A stretch of 64,000 nucleotides of DNA from RHKX01 sp963820055. GTDB lineage: Bacteria > Actinomycetota > Thermoleophilia > Solirubrobacterales > 70-9. Each line of letters opens with the position of its first letter. Position 1 is the first letter of the stretch. Of the stretch, positions 54,301 to 61,543 are shown piece by piece. The position numbers and the translations under genes are program-made. The DNA lies in assembly GCA_963820055.1 (NCBI GenBank), contig CAWFYJ010000005.1, positions 372,001 through 436,000 on the forward strand. The letters run 5' to 3'. Under the pieces are notes generated by a model that was not told the origin of the DNA, did no database searches, and was given only the letters and a program-made list of their open reading frames with translations.

Positions 54301-54456
54301 GCGACCCGCAACGGCATCCCCTGTATCACGACGATGACCGGTGCCACAGCGGCGGCGCGGGCGATCGGCGCCTCCCAGGGCGACGCGCACATCGAGGTGC
54401 GGAGCCTTCAGGAGCTGCACGGCGACGCCACGCGCGCCGCCGCCGAAAAGGCCTGA
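51337..54456 (+). CDS. carB: carbamoyl phosphate synthase large subunit
   Basis: A 1039-residue enzyme making carbamoyl phosphate for pyrimidines and arginine. Two homologous ATP-grasp halves are present (ILLIGSGPIVIGQAAEFDYS at the start and ILGSGPNRIGQGIEFDY near residue 525), each with its NPRxSR motif (MNPRVSRSSAL, ANPRASRTVPF). The C-terminal MGS-like regulatory domain (from about 920; FCDLGFKIVATAGTA) binds UMP or ornithine in relatives. ATG at 51337 is used because the family start is PRRDDIEKILLIG. Confidence 0.97.
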   Translation: MPRRDDIEKILLIGSGPIVIGQAAEFDYSGTQACKILREEGYEIVLVNSNPATIMTDPEFADRTYVEPLIPEVVAAIIERERPDALLPTLGGQTALNLAKSLHDDGTLERYGVELIGADYDAIHRAEDREAFRQTMEEAGLRVPWSLIAESVADAEAALADGSLTLPAIIRPAFTMGGHGGGAARTETELRQIISEGLAASPINQVLVEESVLGWGEFELELMRDRNDNVIVVCSIENIDPMGVHTGDSVTVAPAQSLSDSLYQDLRDQAIKVIRAVGVETGGSNVQFGVDPESGEIVVIEMNPRVSRSSALASKATGFPIAKIAARLAVGYTLDEIPNDITRATPAAFEPTIDYVVTKMPRFAFEKFPGSEGRLTTHMKSVGEAMAIGRTFRESFAKAMRSRELDSEADLPSDDGELLDRLESPSWDRFDLVLEAFRRNIPLDVVQARTDIDHWYLRELRELAVDGDGTADLERTYKSVDTCAAEFEAETPYYYSAHERAGSGPISLGEVRRGDRPSVVILGSGPNRIGQGIEFDYCCVHAAMTVRESGRDAVMINCNPETVSTDYDTSDRLYFEPLTAQDVLAVIEQERPEGVIVQFGGQTPLRLAKELEDAGVKLLGTPVDAIDLAEDRGRFGAMLERLGIAHPPYGTALSAEEAETIAGRVGFPLLVRPSYVLGGRAMEICYSTDDLATYLSRYAKADREHPLLLDRFLENAIEVDVDALADGTDCELAGVMQHVEEAGVHSGDSACVLPPMSLGDEMLGRIAETTKALALELGVIGLINIQYAVAAGELYVIEANPRASRTVPFVSKAIGAPIAKIACRLMLGEALADQDLPAMPRSHVSVKEAVLPFNRFTGADTVLGPEMKSTGEVMGVAGDFPAAFGKAQAAAGINLPSSGTVFITVTDDDKATAMQLATRFCDLGFKIVATAGTAQAISRMGVPVETIHKIQEGSPNVVEYIERGEVDLVINSPTGSGARTDGYEIRSAATRNGIPCITTMTGATAAARAIGASQGDAHIEVRSLQELHGDATRAAAEKA

Positions 54457-54459
54457 GGG

Positions 54460-55356
54460 TTGCCGACCGAGGCCGAGAGCGGAACGCGCGACGCGCCCAG
54501 GGGAGCCGACGGGCGGGTGCTGGCGCCATTCGGGCGACGCCGGGCGGTGGTGGTGGCCAACGAGGTCAGCGGCGGCTACCGCATCGTCACCGCCGTCGAT
54601 GCCGACGGACCCGTCCCGGCGGCCGGGCAGTTCTACATGCTCGCCGCCGAGCGGGGGTGGGGGGGAGACGGCGATCGGCCGTTCCTGCCCCGCGCCTTCT
54701 CGGTCGCCGAGGCCGTGTCCGGCGCCGACGGCGTCCGGCTCTCGTTCCTGCTCGAGGACGTCGGGCCGGGCACCCATCGCCTCGCCGAGCTCGGCTCCGG
54801 CGACGGGCTGCTGCTCACCGGGCCGCTCGGCAAGCCGTTCTCCGCTCCGCGCGACCTGAACCCGGAGGCGGCCGGGGCGATCCTCGTCGGCGGCGGAATC
54901 GGCCTCGCCCCGCTCGCCCTCTGGCGCCGCGAGCTGGCGTCGCGCGGCATTCCCGAGCGCTCGCTGCTCGGCTTCCGCGACCAGCGGCACTCGGGCGGGC
55001 TGGAGCTCTTCCGCTGTTCGGAGGTGCGGCTGGCGAGCGAGGACGGTCACGCCGGCCACCGGGGCTATGTGACCGACCTGCTCGAGCGGATGCTCGCCGG
55101 CGACTCGGCGGCCACAGCCGTCGTCTACGCCTGCGGGCCACCGGCGATGCTCGAGGCCGTGCGGGCGCTCTGCGAGATGCGCGGTGTCGAGGCCGAGCTG
55201 GCGATGGAGTCGCCGATGGCGTGCGGGTACGGCGCCTGCTTCGGGTGTGCCATGCCGCTCCGTGCCGGCGGCTACATGCGCCTCTGCGTCGACGGGCCGG
55301 TCGTCCGCGCCGCCGACGTCGAGACGGCGCTCGTCGAGGGGGCGGGGCACCGGTGA
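54460..55356 (+). CDS. pyrK: dihydroorotate dehydrogenase electron transfer subunit PyrK
   Basis: A 298-residue FAD/[2Fe-2S] protein that passes electrons from dihydroorotate to NAD+. FAD binding is in FLPRAFSVAEA, NAD binding in GAILVGGGIGLAPLALW and VVYACGPPAMLEAV, and the 2Fe-2S cysteines are in MACGYGACFGCAMPL and RLCVDGPV. TTG at 54460 follows carB by 3 bases. Its stop overlaps the pyrD start, so the two form a type 1B complex. Confidence 0.94.
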   Translation: MPTEAESGTRDAPRGADGRVLAPFGRRRAVVVANEVSGGYRIVTAVDADGPVPAAGQFYMLAAERGWGGDGDRPFLPRAFSVAEAVSGADGVRLSFLLEDVGPGTHRLAELGSGDGLLLTGPLGKPFSAPRDLNPEAAGAILVGGGIGLAPLALWRRELASRGIPERSLLGFRDQRHSGGLELFRCSEVRLASEDGHAGHRGYVTDLLERMLAGDSAATAVVYACGPPAMLEAVRALCEMRGVEAELAMESPMACGYGACFGCAMPLRAGGYMRLCVDGPVVRAADVETALVEGAGHR

Positions 55357-56243
55357 GCGGCGTCGACCTCTGCGGCATCCCGCTCGCCCATCCGATCGTC
55401 AACGCGTCCGGGACGTTCGACGCGATCGCGGCACGCCGTGCGTTCGGCGACGCGGTCCTCGAGCAGTTCCCCTTCAGCGCCTACGTCTCGAAGACGATCA
55501 CGCCGGCCGCCCGCACCGGCAACCCGCCGCCGCGGCTCTGGGAGGAACCGGCCGGGATGGTCAACTCGATCGGGCTGCCCAACAAGGGGCTCGAGGGGTT
55601 TCTCGCCTCCGATCTGCCGTTGCTCGCCGACCTCCCGGTGCCGCTGATCGTCTCGGTCATGGCGACGAGCGCCGAGCAGTTCGCCCCGCTCGTCGAGGCG
55701 GTCGCCGGCCGCGACGAGGTCGCGGGGCTGGAGCTCAACGTGTCCTGTCCGAACGTCCACTCTGGGTTGATCGTCGGCGAGGAGCCGGGGGAGACCGCGG
55801 CGCTGATGGCGAAGCTTCGCCCGCTCACGGCCAAGCCGCTGATCGTGAAGCTGACGCCCAACGTTGCGGAGCCCGCGGCGATTGCGATCGCCGCCGAACA
55901 GGGCGGCGCCGACGCCGTCTCCCTGATCAACACCGTCAAGGCGGCGCCGATCCTCGCCGACGGCTCCGCCTGGCTCGGCGCCGGCAGCGGCGGCCTCTCC
56001 GGTCCCGCGGTGCGGACGATCGCTCTCAAGCAGGTGTCCGACGTCGTCTCCGCCGTCGAGATTCCCGTGGTCGGCATGGGCGGTGTCGAGCGCGGCGAGC
56101 ACGCCGCGGCGCTGCTCGCCGTCGGAGCCACGGCCGTCGCGGTCGGAACGGCGAGCTTTCGCGATCCGCTCGCCGCGGTGCGGATCCGGGCCGAGCTCGA
56201 CGCCGTCGGCGCTGCGGCGCCGGCAGTGTCCGGAAGTGCGTAA
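55353..56243 (+). CDS. pyrD: dihydroorotate dehydrogenase, type 1B catalytic subunit
   Basis: A 296-residue FMN (beta/alpha)8-barrel enzyme oxidising dihydroorotate to orotate. Motifs: PIVNASGTFD, KTITPAARTGNPPPR, NSIGLPNKGLEGF, ELNVSCPNVHSG with the catalytic Cys of class 1B, VKLTPNVAEP and GMGGVERGEHAAALL. GTG at 55353 overlaps pyrK by 4 nt. It is the last pyr gene here; pyrE and pyrF are not in the window. Confidence 0.95.
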   Translation: MSGVDLCGIPLAHPIVNASGTFDAIAARRAFGDAVLEQFPFSAYVSKTITPAARTGNPPPRLWEEPAGMVNSIGLPNKGLEGFLASDLPLLADLPVPLIVSVMATSAEQFAPLVEAVAGRDEVAGLELNVSCPNVHSGLIVGEEPGETAALMAKLRPLTAKPLIVKLTPNVAEPAAIAIAAEQGGADAVSLINTVKAAPILADGSAWLGAGSGGLSGPAVRTIALKQVSDVVSAVEIPVVGMGGVERGEHAAALLAVGATAVAVGTASFRDPLAAVRIRAELDAVGAAAPAVSGSA

Positions 56244-56334
56244 TTTCCGCGAAGAACGTCGCCTCACGACCGCCTCTGCTCTCGACCTCGACTTGAGGTT
56301 GAGGCGAATTACCATGAAAACAGGTGGATAACGG

Positions 56335-56362
56335 TTGCGCAGGGCCGAGGCGTGTATATGAT
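56335..56362 (+). promoter_or_regulatory. promoter of mihF (TTGCGC-N16-TATGAT), leaderless type
   Basis: TTGCGC (56335-56340) and TATGAT (56357-56362) are separated by 16 bases. The -10 box ends 10 nt before the ATG at 56373, so the message likely starts at or near the start codon. Confidence 0.6.
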
Positions 56363-56372
56363 CGCCGCGCCG

Positions 56373-56708
56373 ATGGCCACCGCCTCCCCGACCTCCACCT
56401 CCGTTCCCGAGCGCAGCCACGACCAGCGCATGAGGGCACTGGAGGCGGCGAACGAGATCCGCACCCGGCGGGCTCAGCTGAAGCGTGATCTGAAGGCCGG
56501 CAAGGTCCAGATCGAGGGACTGCTCCTCGATCCGCCCGAATACCTCGAGACCGCGAAGGTCTTCGACATGATGCTCGCCGTTCCGAAGTACGGCCGCGTC
56601 AAGGTGAACCGGATCCTCAATCAGTGCAGGGTCTCGCCGTCGAAGACGATCGGCGGCCTCTCCGTGCGGCAGCGCTCCGAGCTCGTCGCCCTGCTCCGCC
56701 GCCGCTGA
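56373..56708 (+). CDS. mihF: integration host factor, actinobacterial type (mIHF)
   Basis: A 111-residue nucleoid-associated protein found in Actinobacteria, unrelated in fold to the proteobacterial IHF. The conserved core is RRAQLKRDLKAGKVQIEGLL, VFDMMLAVPKYGRVKVNRIL and VSPSKTIGGLSVRQRSELV, an S13-like helix-two-turn-helix that binds and bends DNA. ATG at 56373 is preferred to an upstream GTG at 56352, which lies inside the promoter. The order mihF-gmk-rpoZ-coaBC is a conserved actinobacterial neighbourhood. Confidence 0.93.
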   Translation: MATASPTSTSVPERSHDQRMRALEAANEIRTRRAQLKRDLKAGKVQIEGLLLDPPEYLETAKVFDMMLAVPKYGRVKVNRILNQCRVSPSKTIGGLSVRQRSELVALLRRR

Positions 56709-56730
56709 GCCGGGCCGACCGCTCCTCCAG

Positions 56731-56737
56731 TAAGAAT
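56731..56737 (+). promoter_or_regulatory. -10 box (TAAGAAT) for gmk, leaderless type
   Basis: TAAGAAT ends 8 nt before the GTG at 56746, with no ribosome site between. Confidence 0.5.
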
Positions 56738-56745
56738 CGGCCGTC

Positions 56746-57297
56746 GTGTCGGCTGTCTTCGTCATCACCGGGCCCTCGGGAGTGGGCAAGGGAACCCTGA
56801 TCCGCGCTCTCCGCGAACTCGTCCCCGAGCTCGAGCTCTCCACCTCGGCGACGACCCGCAGCGAACGGCCCGGGGAGACCGACGGCGTCGATTACCACTT
56901 CCTCGGCCGGGCCGAGTTCGATCGCCGCGTCGCCGCCGGCGACTTCCTCGAGCACGCCACCTACAGCGGCAACCATTACGGCACCCTCCGCGGAGAGGTC
57001 GCCGAGCGCAACGATCGCGGCGCCCCCGTCGTCCTCGAGATCGAGGTCCAGGGCGCCCGCCAGATCCGGGCCGCCATGCCCGAGGCCGTCCAGATCTTCA
57101 TCGCCCCACCCGACCCCGCCGACCTCCGCCGCCGCCTCGAGGCGCGCGGCACCGACGACGAGGCGACCATCGCCGCCCGTCTCGAGGTCGCCGAAGAGGA
57201 GCTCGCCGCCCAGGAGGAGTTCCCTCACATCGTCGTCAACGACGACGTCGACCGGGCGGCCGCGGAGCTGGCGGCGATCGTGCGGGAGAACGCGTAG
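56746..57297 (+). CDS. gmk: guanylate kinase
   Basis: A 183-residue enzyme phosphorylating GMP to GDP. The P-loop is GPSGVGKG (residues 9-16); GMP-binding residues are in TSATTRSERPGETDGVDY, with HATYSGNHYGT and VLEIEVQGARQIR following. GTG at 56746 is preceded by TAAGAAT with 8 nt between, so it is probably leaderless. Length is standard. Confidence 0.95.
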   Translation: MSAVFVITGPSGVGKGTLIRALRELVPELELSTSATTRSERPGETDGVDYHFLGRAEFDRRVAAGDFLEHATYSGNHYGTLRGEVAERNDRGAPVVLEIEVQGARQIRAAMPEAVQIFIAPPDPADLRRRLEARGTDDEATIAARLEVAEEELAAQEEFPHIVVNDDVDRAAAELAAIVRENA

Positions 57298-57372
57298 GGG
57301 TGTTCCGGGCGGGCTTCGGGTCCGAGGGGATCGGTGGGGCCGCGCCGAGGAAGATGTCGGCCGGCGGGCTCG

Positions 57373-57527
57373 GGTTTGGGCTGCGAGGGGATGTTGGTGA
57401 GCGCGAGGCCGCTGACTCGGGGTCAAACCGACGAAACGGACGCATACGGTCGGGAATGTCGGTTTGACCATGGGTCAGCGATTTGAGCGGCTGGGAAGCC
57501 CGAATCGCCCCCTCATCAGCCCAAACC
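57373..57527. repeat. intergenic palindromic element, copy C
   Basis: This occupies much of the 335-base gap between gmk and rpoZ. Left end GGTTTGGGCTGCGAGGGG (57374 on), right end its inverted copy CCCCTCATCAGCCCAAACC (to 57527). In the middle GGTCAAACCGAC (57421-57432) pairs perfectly with GTCGGTTTGACC (57458-57469), and the arms extend outward with about 20 of 23 matches. A second hairpin joins GCGATT (57478-57483) and AATCGC (57503-57508). Confidence 0.6.
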
Positions 57528-57554
57528 ACGCCTCGCGACTTTCAGCCACCGTTC

Positions 57555-57570
57555 GCGCTCATTTGAGCGC
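57555..57570. terminator. short perfect hairpin upstream of rpoZ
   Basis: GCGCTCA (57555-57561) and TGAGCGC (57564-57570) are separated by two bases. There is no T tract. It lies after copy C and about 50 nt before the rpoZ -10 box. It shares the string ATTTGAGC with copies B and C. Confidence 0.3.
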
Positions 57571-57618
57571 CCTCAACCGCCCGGAAACCCGCACGACGGA
57601 GACGTTTGCGGCTTGCCC

Positions 57619-57624
57619 TACACT
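57619..57624 (+). promoter_or_regulatory. -10 box (TACACT) for rpoZ, leaderless type
   Basis: TACACT ends 8 nt before the ATG at 57633. The same hexamer precedes dxr. No ribosome site is present. Confidence 0.6.
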
Positions 57625-57632
57625 GCCCGGCG

Positions 57633-57863
57633 ATGATCAAGCCTCGAGTAGACAAACTGATGGAGCGCACCGACACCCACTACACGGCGGTCGTCGTCGC
57701 TGCGAAGCGGGCCCGGCAGCTGAACAGCTACTACCGCGCGCTCGGCGAGGGCACCTACGAGGAACACACGCCGCCGATGGTCGAGGCCGACAGCGACAAC
57801 TACCTCACGATCGCCCTCGAGGAAGTCGCGGCCGGCAAGATCAACTACGAGTACCGGCACTAA
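57633..57863 (+). CDS. rpoZ: DNA-directed RNA polymerase subunit omega
   Basis: A 76-residue omega subunit that helps fold the beta-prime subunit. The conserved pattern is YTAVVVAAKRARQLNSYY near residue 17 and YLTIALEEVAAGKINYEYRH at the end, typical of actinobacterial omega. The ATG at 57633 is chosen because the in-frame upstream codons overlap the TACACT promoter. CoaBC follows 48 bases downstream. Confidence 0.93.
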   Translation: MIKPRVDKLMERTDTHYTAVVVAAKRARQLNSYYRALGEGTYEEHTPPMVEADSDNYLTIALEEVAAGKINYEYRH

Positions 57864-57911
57864 CGCCGGCTCGCTCCGCGCCCTGACGGGCGAGCCCGCA
57901 CGGAGGCAGCC

Positions 57912-59141
57912 GTGGCAAGAATCCTGATCGGCGTCAGCGGCGGCATCGCCGCCTACAAGTCGGTCGAGCTGGCGCGTCTCGCGACGCTCGCGGGCCACGG
58001 CGTCCGGGTGACGATGACCGACGCCGCCTCGCGGTTCGTCGGCGCGGCGACGTTCGAGGGGATCACCGGCGCCCCGGTGCTCGTCGACGAGTTCAGCCGC
58101 GACCCGCTCCGCGGCACCTACCCGGGCGAGGAGCAGCCCGCTCACGACCCGATCTCCCATCTCGCGGTCGTTGAGGCGGCGGATGCGTTCGTCGTCGCCC
58201 CGACGTCGGCCAACACGCTCGCCAAGCTGGCCGCCGGCATCTGCGATTCGTTCCTGACGACCTCCTTCCTCGCCTGCACGGCGCCGCGGATCGTTGCGCC
58301 GGCGATGAACGGCCGGATGTGGGAGGACGAGGCGACCCGCGCCAACGTCCGCACCCTTCGCGAGCGCGGGGTCACCGTGCTCGAGCCGGGCGAGGGCGCG
58401 CTCGCTTCGCGCGGTGAGCACGGCACCGGCCGGATGCCCGAGCCGCCCGCCATCCTCGCCGCCGTCGAGGAGGCGATCGCCGGGCCGCGGGCCGACCTCG
58501 CCGGCCGCCGCGTCCTCGTCACGGCGGGAGGCACCCGGGAGGCCATCGACCCGGTCCGCTTCATCGGCAACCGCTCGAGCGGCCGAATGGGGATCGCCCT
58601 CGCCGAAGCCGCCGCCCGCCGCGGCGCCGACGTCGTCCTCGTCGCCGCCAACGTCGCGCTGCCCACGGATGGCGCGATCGAGCGCATCGACGTGACAACC
58701 GCCGCCGAGCTCGAGGCCTCGGCGCGGGCCGAGTTCGGCCGCGCCGACGTGCTGCTGATGGCTGCCGCCGTCGCCGACTTCCGCCCGTCGGAGCCCAATC
58801 AGGGCAAGCTCGTCCGCGAGCAGGGGACGGCGCTCAGCCTCGACCTCGAACCGACTGCCGACGTCCTCGCCGGCCTCGCCGCGGAGCGGCGCGACGGCCA
58901 GCTCCTCGTCGGGTTCGCCGCCGAGCACGGCGGCGACTTCGTCACCCGCGCCCGCGGCAAGCTCGAGCGCAAGGGGATCGACGCGGTCGTCGTCAACGAC
59001 GTCTCCGACAGCTCGATCGGCTTCGAGAGCGCCGACAACGAGGTGACGATCGTGTCCGCGTCGGGCGAGGCCCGGCTTCCGCGCGGTTCCAAGCGCGAGG
59101 TCGCCGACGCGATCCTCGACGGCGTCCTGGAGCTCCGCTGA
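57912..59141 (+). CDS. coaBC: bifunctional phosphopantothenoylcysteine decarboxylase/phosphopantothenate-cysteine ligase
   Basis: A 409-residue enzyme for two steps of coenzyme A synthesis. The FMN-dependent CoaC half (1-190) has GVSGGIAAYKSVELARL, VVAPTSANTLAKLAAGI and PAMNGRMWED. The CoaB half (about 195-409) has VLVTAGGTREAIDPVRFIGN, RSSGRMGIALAEAA, AAAVADFRPSEPNQGKL and FAAE. GTG at 57912 has GGAGG 6 nt upstream, a clear ribosome site. Confidence 0.95.
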   Translation: MARILIGVSGGIAAYKSVELARLATLAGHGVRVTMTDAASRFVGAATFEGITGAPVLVDEFSRDPLRGTYPGEEQPAHDPISHLAVVEAADAFVVAPTSANTLAKLAAGICDSFLTTSFLACTAPRIVAPAMNGRMWEDEATRANVRTLRERGVTVLEPGEGALASRGEHGTGRMPEPPAILAAVEEAIAGPRADLAGRRVLVTAGGTREAIDPVRFIGNRSSGRMGIALAEAAARRGADVVLVAANVALPTDGAIERIDVTTAAELEASARAEFGRADVLLMAAAVADFRPSEPNQGKLVREQGTALSLDLEPTADVLAGLAAERRDGQLLVGFAAEHGGDFVTRARGKLERKGIDAVVVNDVSDSSIGFESADNEVTIVSASGEARLPRGSKREVADAILDGVLELR

Positions 59142-59174
59142 GCGCCCCCGGGCGAGCCGGTCCTCGCTCGTTCC

Positions 59175-59180
59175 TACACT
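59175..59180 (+). promoter_or_regulatory. -10 box (TACACT) for dxr, leaderless type
   Basis: TACACT ends 7 nt before the GTG at 59188, with no ribosome site between. Confidence 0.55.
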
Positions 59181-59187
59181 TCCTGCC

Positions 59188-60354
59188 GTGAAGGACGCCG
59201 TAATTCTCGGCTCGACCGGCTCGATCGGCGAGCAGGCCATCGACGTGATCGGCCGCTCGCCCGATCTCCGCATCGCCGGCCTGAGCGCCGACTCGAACTG
59301 GGAGCCGCTGCTGCGCCAGGCCGAGGCCGCCGGCGTCGGGACCGTCGCCCTCGCCGACGCGACCGCTGCCGCCGCCGCCCGCGACTCCGGCTGGAGCGGA
59401 ACCGTGCTCGCCGGCGAGGAGGGGATCCGCGACCTGATCCTGCGTTCGAAGCCCGACGTCGTGCTGAACGCGATCGTCGGCTCGGCCGGCCTCGGCCCGA
59501 CGATCGTGGCGCTCAGCGAGGGGATCGAGCTCGCGCTCGCCAACAAGGAGAGCCTCGTCGTCGGCGGCGAGCTCGTGATGGCTCTCGCGGAGGCTTCGGG
59601 GGCGCGGATCGTCCCCGTCGACTCCGAGCATTCGGCGCTCCACCAACTGATCCGCTCGGAGCCGCCCGGCGTCGTCGCGAAGCTGATCCTCACCGCCTCG
59701 GGCGGCCCGTTCCGCGGTCGCACCGACCTCGCGGACGTCAGCAGGGAGGAGGCCCTCGCGCATCCGACCTGGGAGATGGGCGGGAAGATCACGATCGACT
59801 CGGCGACGCTCATGAACAAGGGCCTCGAGCTGATCGAGGCCCACCACCTCTTCGAGGTGCCGTACGACCGGATCGACGTCGTCGTCCACCCGCAGTCGCT
59901 GATCCACTCGCTGATCAGCCTCATCGACGGCTCGATGCTCGCCCATCTCGGCAACCCCGACATGCGCGTCCCGATCGCCTACGCGCTCCATGGCCCCGAT
60001 CGCATCGAGCTGCCGGTCGAGCCGCTCGATCTCGCGACCCTCGGCCACCTCGACTTCGAGGAGCCGGACGTCGAAGCTTTCCCCTGCCTGCGCCTCGCCC
60101 GCGAGGCCGGCGCGGCCGGCGGGATGGCGCCTTGCGTCCTCAACGCCGCCAACGAGGTCGCCGTCGGCGCATTCCTGGCCGGCGAGATCGGATTCACGGG
60201 GATCCCCACGGTCGTCGAGCGCGTCCTCGAGACCGTGCCGGCGCCCGCCCCGACCCACTTCACCGACCTCTTCGCCTGCGACCTCGAGGCGCGCGACCGC
60301 GCCGCCGCCGAGATCGGTTCCTTCGCCGCGACGGCGAACGGGGGCGCGCGGTGA
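59188..60354 (+). CDS. dxr: 1-deoxy-D-xylulose-5-phosphate reductoisomerase
   Basis: A 388-residue NADPH enzyme of the methylerythritol phosphate isoprenoid pathway, converting DXP to MEP. NADPH binding: ILGSTGSIGEQAIDVI; substrate and metal: LANKESLVVGGEL, PVDSEHSALHQL, ASGGPFRGRTDL, MGGKITIDSATLMNKGLELIE. The metal-binding Glu and Asp are present. GTG at 59188; the stop overlaps rseP. Confidence 0.96.
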   Translation: MKDAVILGSTGSIGEQAIDVIGRSPDLRIAGLSADSNWEPLLRQAEAAGVGTVALADATAAAAARDSGWSGTVLAGEEGIRDLILRSKPDVVLNAIVGSAGLGPTIVALSEGIELALANKESLVVGGELVMALAEASGARIVPVDSEHSALHQLIRSEPPGVVAKLILTASGGPFRGRTDLADVSREEALAHPTWEMGGKITIDSATLMNKGLELIEAHHLFEVPYDRIDVVVHPQSLIHSLISLIDGSMLAHLGNPDMRVPIAYALHGPDRIELPVEPLDLATLGHLDFEEPDVEAFPCLRLAREAGAAGGMAPCVLNAANEVAVGAFLAGEIGFTGIPTVVERVLETVPAPAPTHFTDLFACDLEARDRAAAEIGSFAATANGGAR

Positions 60355-61475
60355 GCTGGGTCCTCGCGATCGCCGGGTTCGCCCTGCTCGTCGTCCTCCA
60401 CGAGGCCGGCCACTTCACGGCCGCGAAGGCCGTCGGCATGCGCGTCGAGCGGTTCTTCCTCTTCTTCCCGCCGAAGGTCGTCTCGATCACCCGCGGCGAG
60501 ACCGAGTACGGGATCGGCGCGATCCCACTCGGCGGCTTCGTGAAGATCACCGGGATGAACCCGGAGGAGGAGATCCCGCCGGACGTCATCGACCGCGCCT
60601 ATTACCGCCAGCCGGTCTGGAAGCGGATCGTGGTCATCGCCGCGGGACCGTTCGTGAACATCGTTCTCGCGCTGGTGCTGTTCTTCGCCCTCGCGGTCGG
60701 CTTCGGCCTCGACACCGGCCCGACCAACCGGGTCGGCACCGTCAGCCCCGACCTGCCGGCCGCGAACCTGCTTCAGCCCGGTGACCAGCTCGTCTCGATC
60801 GACGGCAAGCGCGTCGGCGACCTGCCGCCCGAGAAACTCGCCGAGGCGGTTCGCGATCAGGTCGCGACCCACACCTGCGCCGGTGAGCCGACCGATGGCT
60901 GCATCGCCACCACCGCAGCCACCGTGAAGATCCTCCGCGACGGCGAGCCGGTCACGGTCCGGGTGAAGCCCCAGTACGACGTCCCCGACTCGGTGCCCGG
61001 CCAGCCGGACATCCCGGCGCGCATGGTCATCGGCTTCGGCTACGAGGCCAACCGCGAGACCGTCCCGCCCGGCGAGGCCGCGAGCTTCGCGGTCGATCGG
61101 CTCTGGTACGTGACGTCGCAGACGGCGACCGTGTTCGCCCACATCTTCGAGCCCGAGGTCCGCGACCAGATCTCCGGCGTCGTCGGCGCCACCGAGGTGA
61201 CCCAGCAGAGCTTCGCCTTCGACACCCGGCAGGCGATCGGCGTCCTGGCGGTCATCAGCCTCTCGCTCGGCCTGATCAACCTGCTGCCTTTCCTGCCGCT
61301 CGACGGTGGGCACATCTTCTGGGCCCTGGTCGAGAAGATCCGCGGAAAGCCGGTCCCGCTGCGAATAATGGAGCGGTCGGGGATGGTCGGATTCGCGCTC
61401 GTCCTGATCCTCTTCGTGATCGGGCTCGAAAACGACATCGGGCGCCTCACCGGCGAGGGTTTCAACGTCCGCTGA
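60351..61475 (+). CDS. rseP: RIP metalloprotease RseP/Rip1-like (site-2 protease)
   Basis: A 374-residue intramembrane zinc protease that releases membrane-held anti-sigma factors. The zinc motif is HEAGH (residues 17-21) in the first segment, and the third ligand is in LLPFLPLDGGHIFW near the end. A PDZ domain (LLQPGDQLVSIDGKRVGDLP) is extended by an insertion with two cysteines (Cys176, Cys184; THTCAGEPTDGCIA). GTG at 60351 overlaps the dxr stop (GTGA), the usual dxr-rseP pairing. Confidence 0.92.
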   Translation: MSWVLAIAGFALLVVLHEAGHFTAAKAVGMRVERFFLFFPPKVVSITRGETEYGIGAIPLGGFVKITGMNPEEEIPPDVIDRAYYRQPVWKRIVVIAAGPFVNIVLALVLFFALAVGFGLDTGPTNRVGTVSPDLPAANLLQPGDQLVSIDGKRVGDLPPEKLAEAVRDQVATHTCAGEPTDGCIATTAATVKILRDGEPVTVRVKPQYDVPDSVPGQPDIPARMVIGFGYEANRETVPPGEAASFAVDRLWYVTSQTATVFAHIFEPEVRDQISGVVGATEVTQQSFAFDTRQAIGVLAVISLSLGLINLLPFLPLDGGHIFWALVEKIRGKPVPLRIMERSGMVGFALVLILFVIGLENDIGRLTGEGFNVR

Positions 61476-61543
61476 GCGGCATTGCCGCTGCGTTGCGGTA
61501 GTTTTCGAGCGGACCTGGTGAACCCTGGAGGAGGGACCTGAGG

